From the NCBI GenBank assembly GCA_020444985.1, contig JAGRHK010000120.1, positions 1 through 6,003 on the forward strand: a DNA stretch of 6,003 bases, given 5' to 3'. The position numbers were made by a program, and so were the translations under genes. Positions 5,406 through 6,003 of this stretch are shown piece by piece. The notes below the pieces were generated by a model. It was given only the letters and a program-made list of their open reading frames with translations, was not told the origin of the DNA and searched no databases. Origin of the DNA: Candidatus Competibacteraceae bacterium (GTDB lineage Bacteria > Pseudomonadota > Gammaproteobacteria > Competibacterales > Competibacteraceae). How positions within the stretch are numbered: position 1 is the first letter of the stretch; every line of letters starts with the position of its first letter.

Positions 5406-5555
5406 CTAGTTCAGCATTTCCCCGGCCCGCAGAGGAATCAATTCGTCCCCGCCGAACGGGAACGATTCGGGGACGGGGGTTGGCGTGCGTTGCAGCGTGA
5501 CCGTTGCGGTCTGACGCGGCAGACCATGAAAGTCCGCGCCATGAAAGTAAGCCAT
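5406..5555 (-). CDS. Possible small protein or gene remnant, 49 residues, unrecognised
   Basis: On the minus strand an ATG at 5555 opens a 49-residue frame that stops with TAG at 5406-5408. It begins MAYFHGADFHGLPRQTATV and ends with ELIPLRAGEMLN. The composition looks more protein-like than the other frames here. The ATG lies at the junction where GC-rich DNA gives way to AT-rich DNA, and there is no strong Shine-Dalgarno. I do not recognise the family. It could be a genuine small gene, the C-terminal remnant of a longer gene cut at about 5556, or chance. An 8-bp stem (CGTCCCCG 5444-5451 with CGGGGACG 5468-5475) lies inside it. Confidence 0.35.
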   Translation of the reverse strand: MAYFHGADFHGLPRQTATVTLQRTPTPVPESFPFGGDELIPLRAGEMLN

Positions 5556-5626
5556 TTTTTAGCAAAACTCTACTTCATCCCAAGGAAACTGAGTTTTCTA
5601 AAAATGGACTTTATCCTGTATTTTAT

Positions 5627-5751
5627 CAGCAATTCCCGGTCTCTTGTGCTTATCTAAATGATTTATAAATATATTTTTTATTAAACACTGATAAATTTTA
5701 TAGAAGAAATCCTTATTAATCAAAAGGTAGGAAAGAGACCGGGAATTGCTG
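5627..5751. repeat. Perfect 19-bp inverted repeat bounding an AT-rich segment (MITE-like)
   Basis: Bases 5627-5645 (CAGCAATTCCCGGTCTCTT) and 5733-5751 are exact reverse complements, separated by 87 bp of AT-rich sequence. The 125-bp total, matching ends and composition unlike the surroundings resemble a small non-autonomous transposon (MITE) or IS remnant. I see no transposase and no clear target-site duplication in the flanks. A long-stem hairpin with another role is the alternative. Confidence 0.55.
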
Positions 5752-6003
5752 GTCTGGCAAACCGTCAATGAAATTTGCCAACGCGGTGCGCGTCAGGAAT
5801 TGGGTAGTCCTGCACAAGTAGTGGTCATTAACAGTTTGATTTTATTTGGTCTTACTTTGTAAGAGGGGGAGAAGTATCTCGGGAAAAGTCTTTTCCATGT
5901 GCTTGATTGATCACAAGGCGAGCCGCTAGGAGTCCTATTTTGCGCTGGTTTTGCGCCAGATACTTCATGCTTGATCCTACGCAACAACTTGATTTATATA
6001 TCA
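5752..6003. other. Right-hand tail without a supported gene
   Basis: No convincing gene was found. A short + frame from about 5731 to TAA at 5860-5862 reads WQTVNEICQRGARQELGSPA, which could be a degraded gene end, but it has no start codon and no recognised family. The minus-strand frame 5793-5987 does not resemble a known protein. No tRNA, CRISPR or terminator pattern is seen. Confidence 0.4.

Noticed and set aside
5444..5475. Stem CGTCCCCG/CGGGGACG as a transcription terminator
   Set aside because: The loop is 16 nt and no T-run follows on either strand.
5640..5720. Promoter-like AT-rich sequence (TTTATAAAT and similar)
   Set aside because: No -35/-10 pair with proper spacing in front of a credible gene.

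Overview
The window holds an essentially complete diversity-generating retroelement (DGR) with two target genes. The core is GC-rich and tightly packed, with ATGA and 11-nt gene overlaps. The protein families (vWA-like plus SUMF1 fusion, HRDC-type DGR accessory, DGR-clade reverse transcriptase) suggest a chromosomal island of a Gram-negative environmental bacterium, possibly a gammaproteobacterium. No rRNA or other taxonomic marker is present, so this placement is tentative.

Layout, left to right on the + strand: (1) 2-2548, a large target protein already open at the left edge. It has a vWA-like/SAV_2336-like N-terminal part, a helical middle, a SUMF1/FGE-type C-type-lectin-fold domain carrying variable repeat VR1 (2260-2393), and a short C-terminal tail. 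(2) 2545-3030, an HRDC-domain accessory protein in the place where many DGRs have Avd. (3) 3020-4039, the DGR reverse transcriptase with YMDD, starting at a GTG inside the previous gene. (4) 4061-4194, the template repeat TR, packed with AAC codons. (5) 4195-4350, a non-coding spacer probably belonging to the template RNA. (6) 4351-5250, a second, compact SUMF1-type target protein ending in VR2 (5115-5239). (7) 5240-5341, a GC-rich, hairpin-capable element that is also present just after VR1 (2394-2494). (8) 5342-6003, a region without a convincing large gene. It holds a 20-bp tandem duplication, a possible 49-codon minus-strand ORF, and an AT-rich segment bounded by a perfect 19-bp inverted repeat.

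The key evidence was read base by base. Over 134 aligned positions VR1 differs from TR at 21 of 32 TR adenines and at none of 102 non-adenines. VR2 differs at 15 of 28 adenines and none of 97 non-adenines. This is the signature of adenine-directed mutagenic retrohoming. The expected mechanism is that TR RNA is copied by the RT (with the HRDC partner) into cDNA randomised at A, which then replaces VR1 or VR2 and changes the ligand-facing surface of the two SUMF1-fold proteins.

The unusual points are the apparent coupling of a DGR to a vWA/SUMF1 protein of the type found in bacterial conflict (NTP-dependent sensor) systems, and a conserved DNA element after each VR that is coding in one copy and non-coding in the other.
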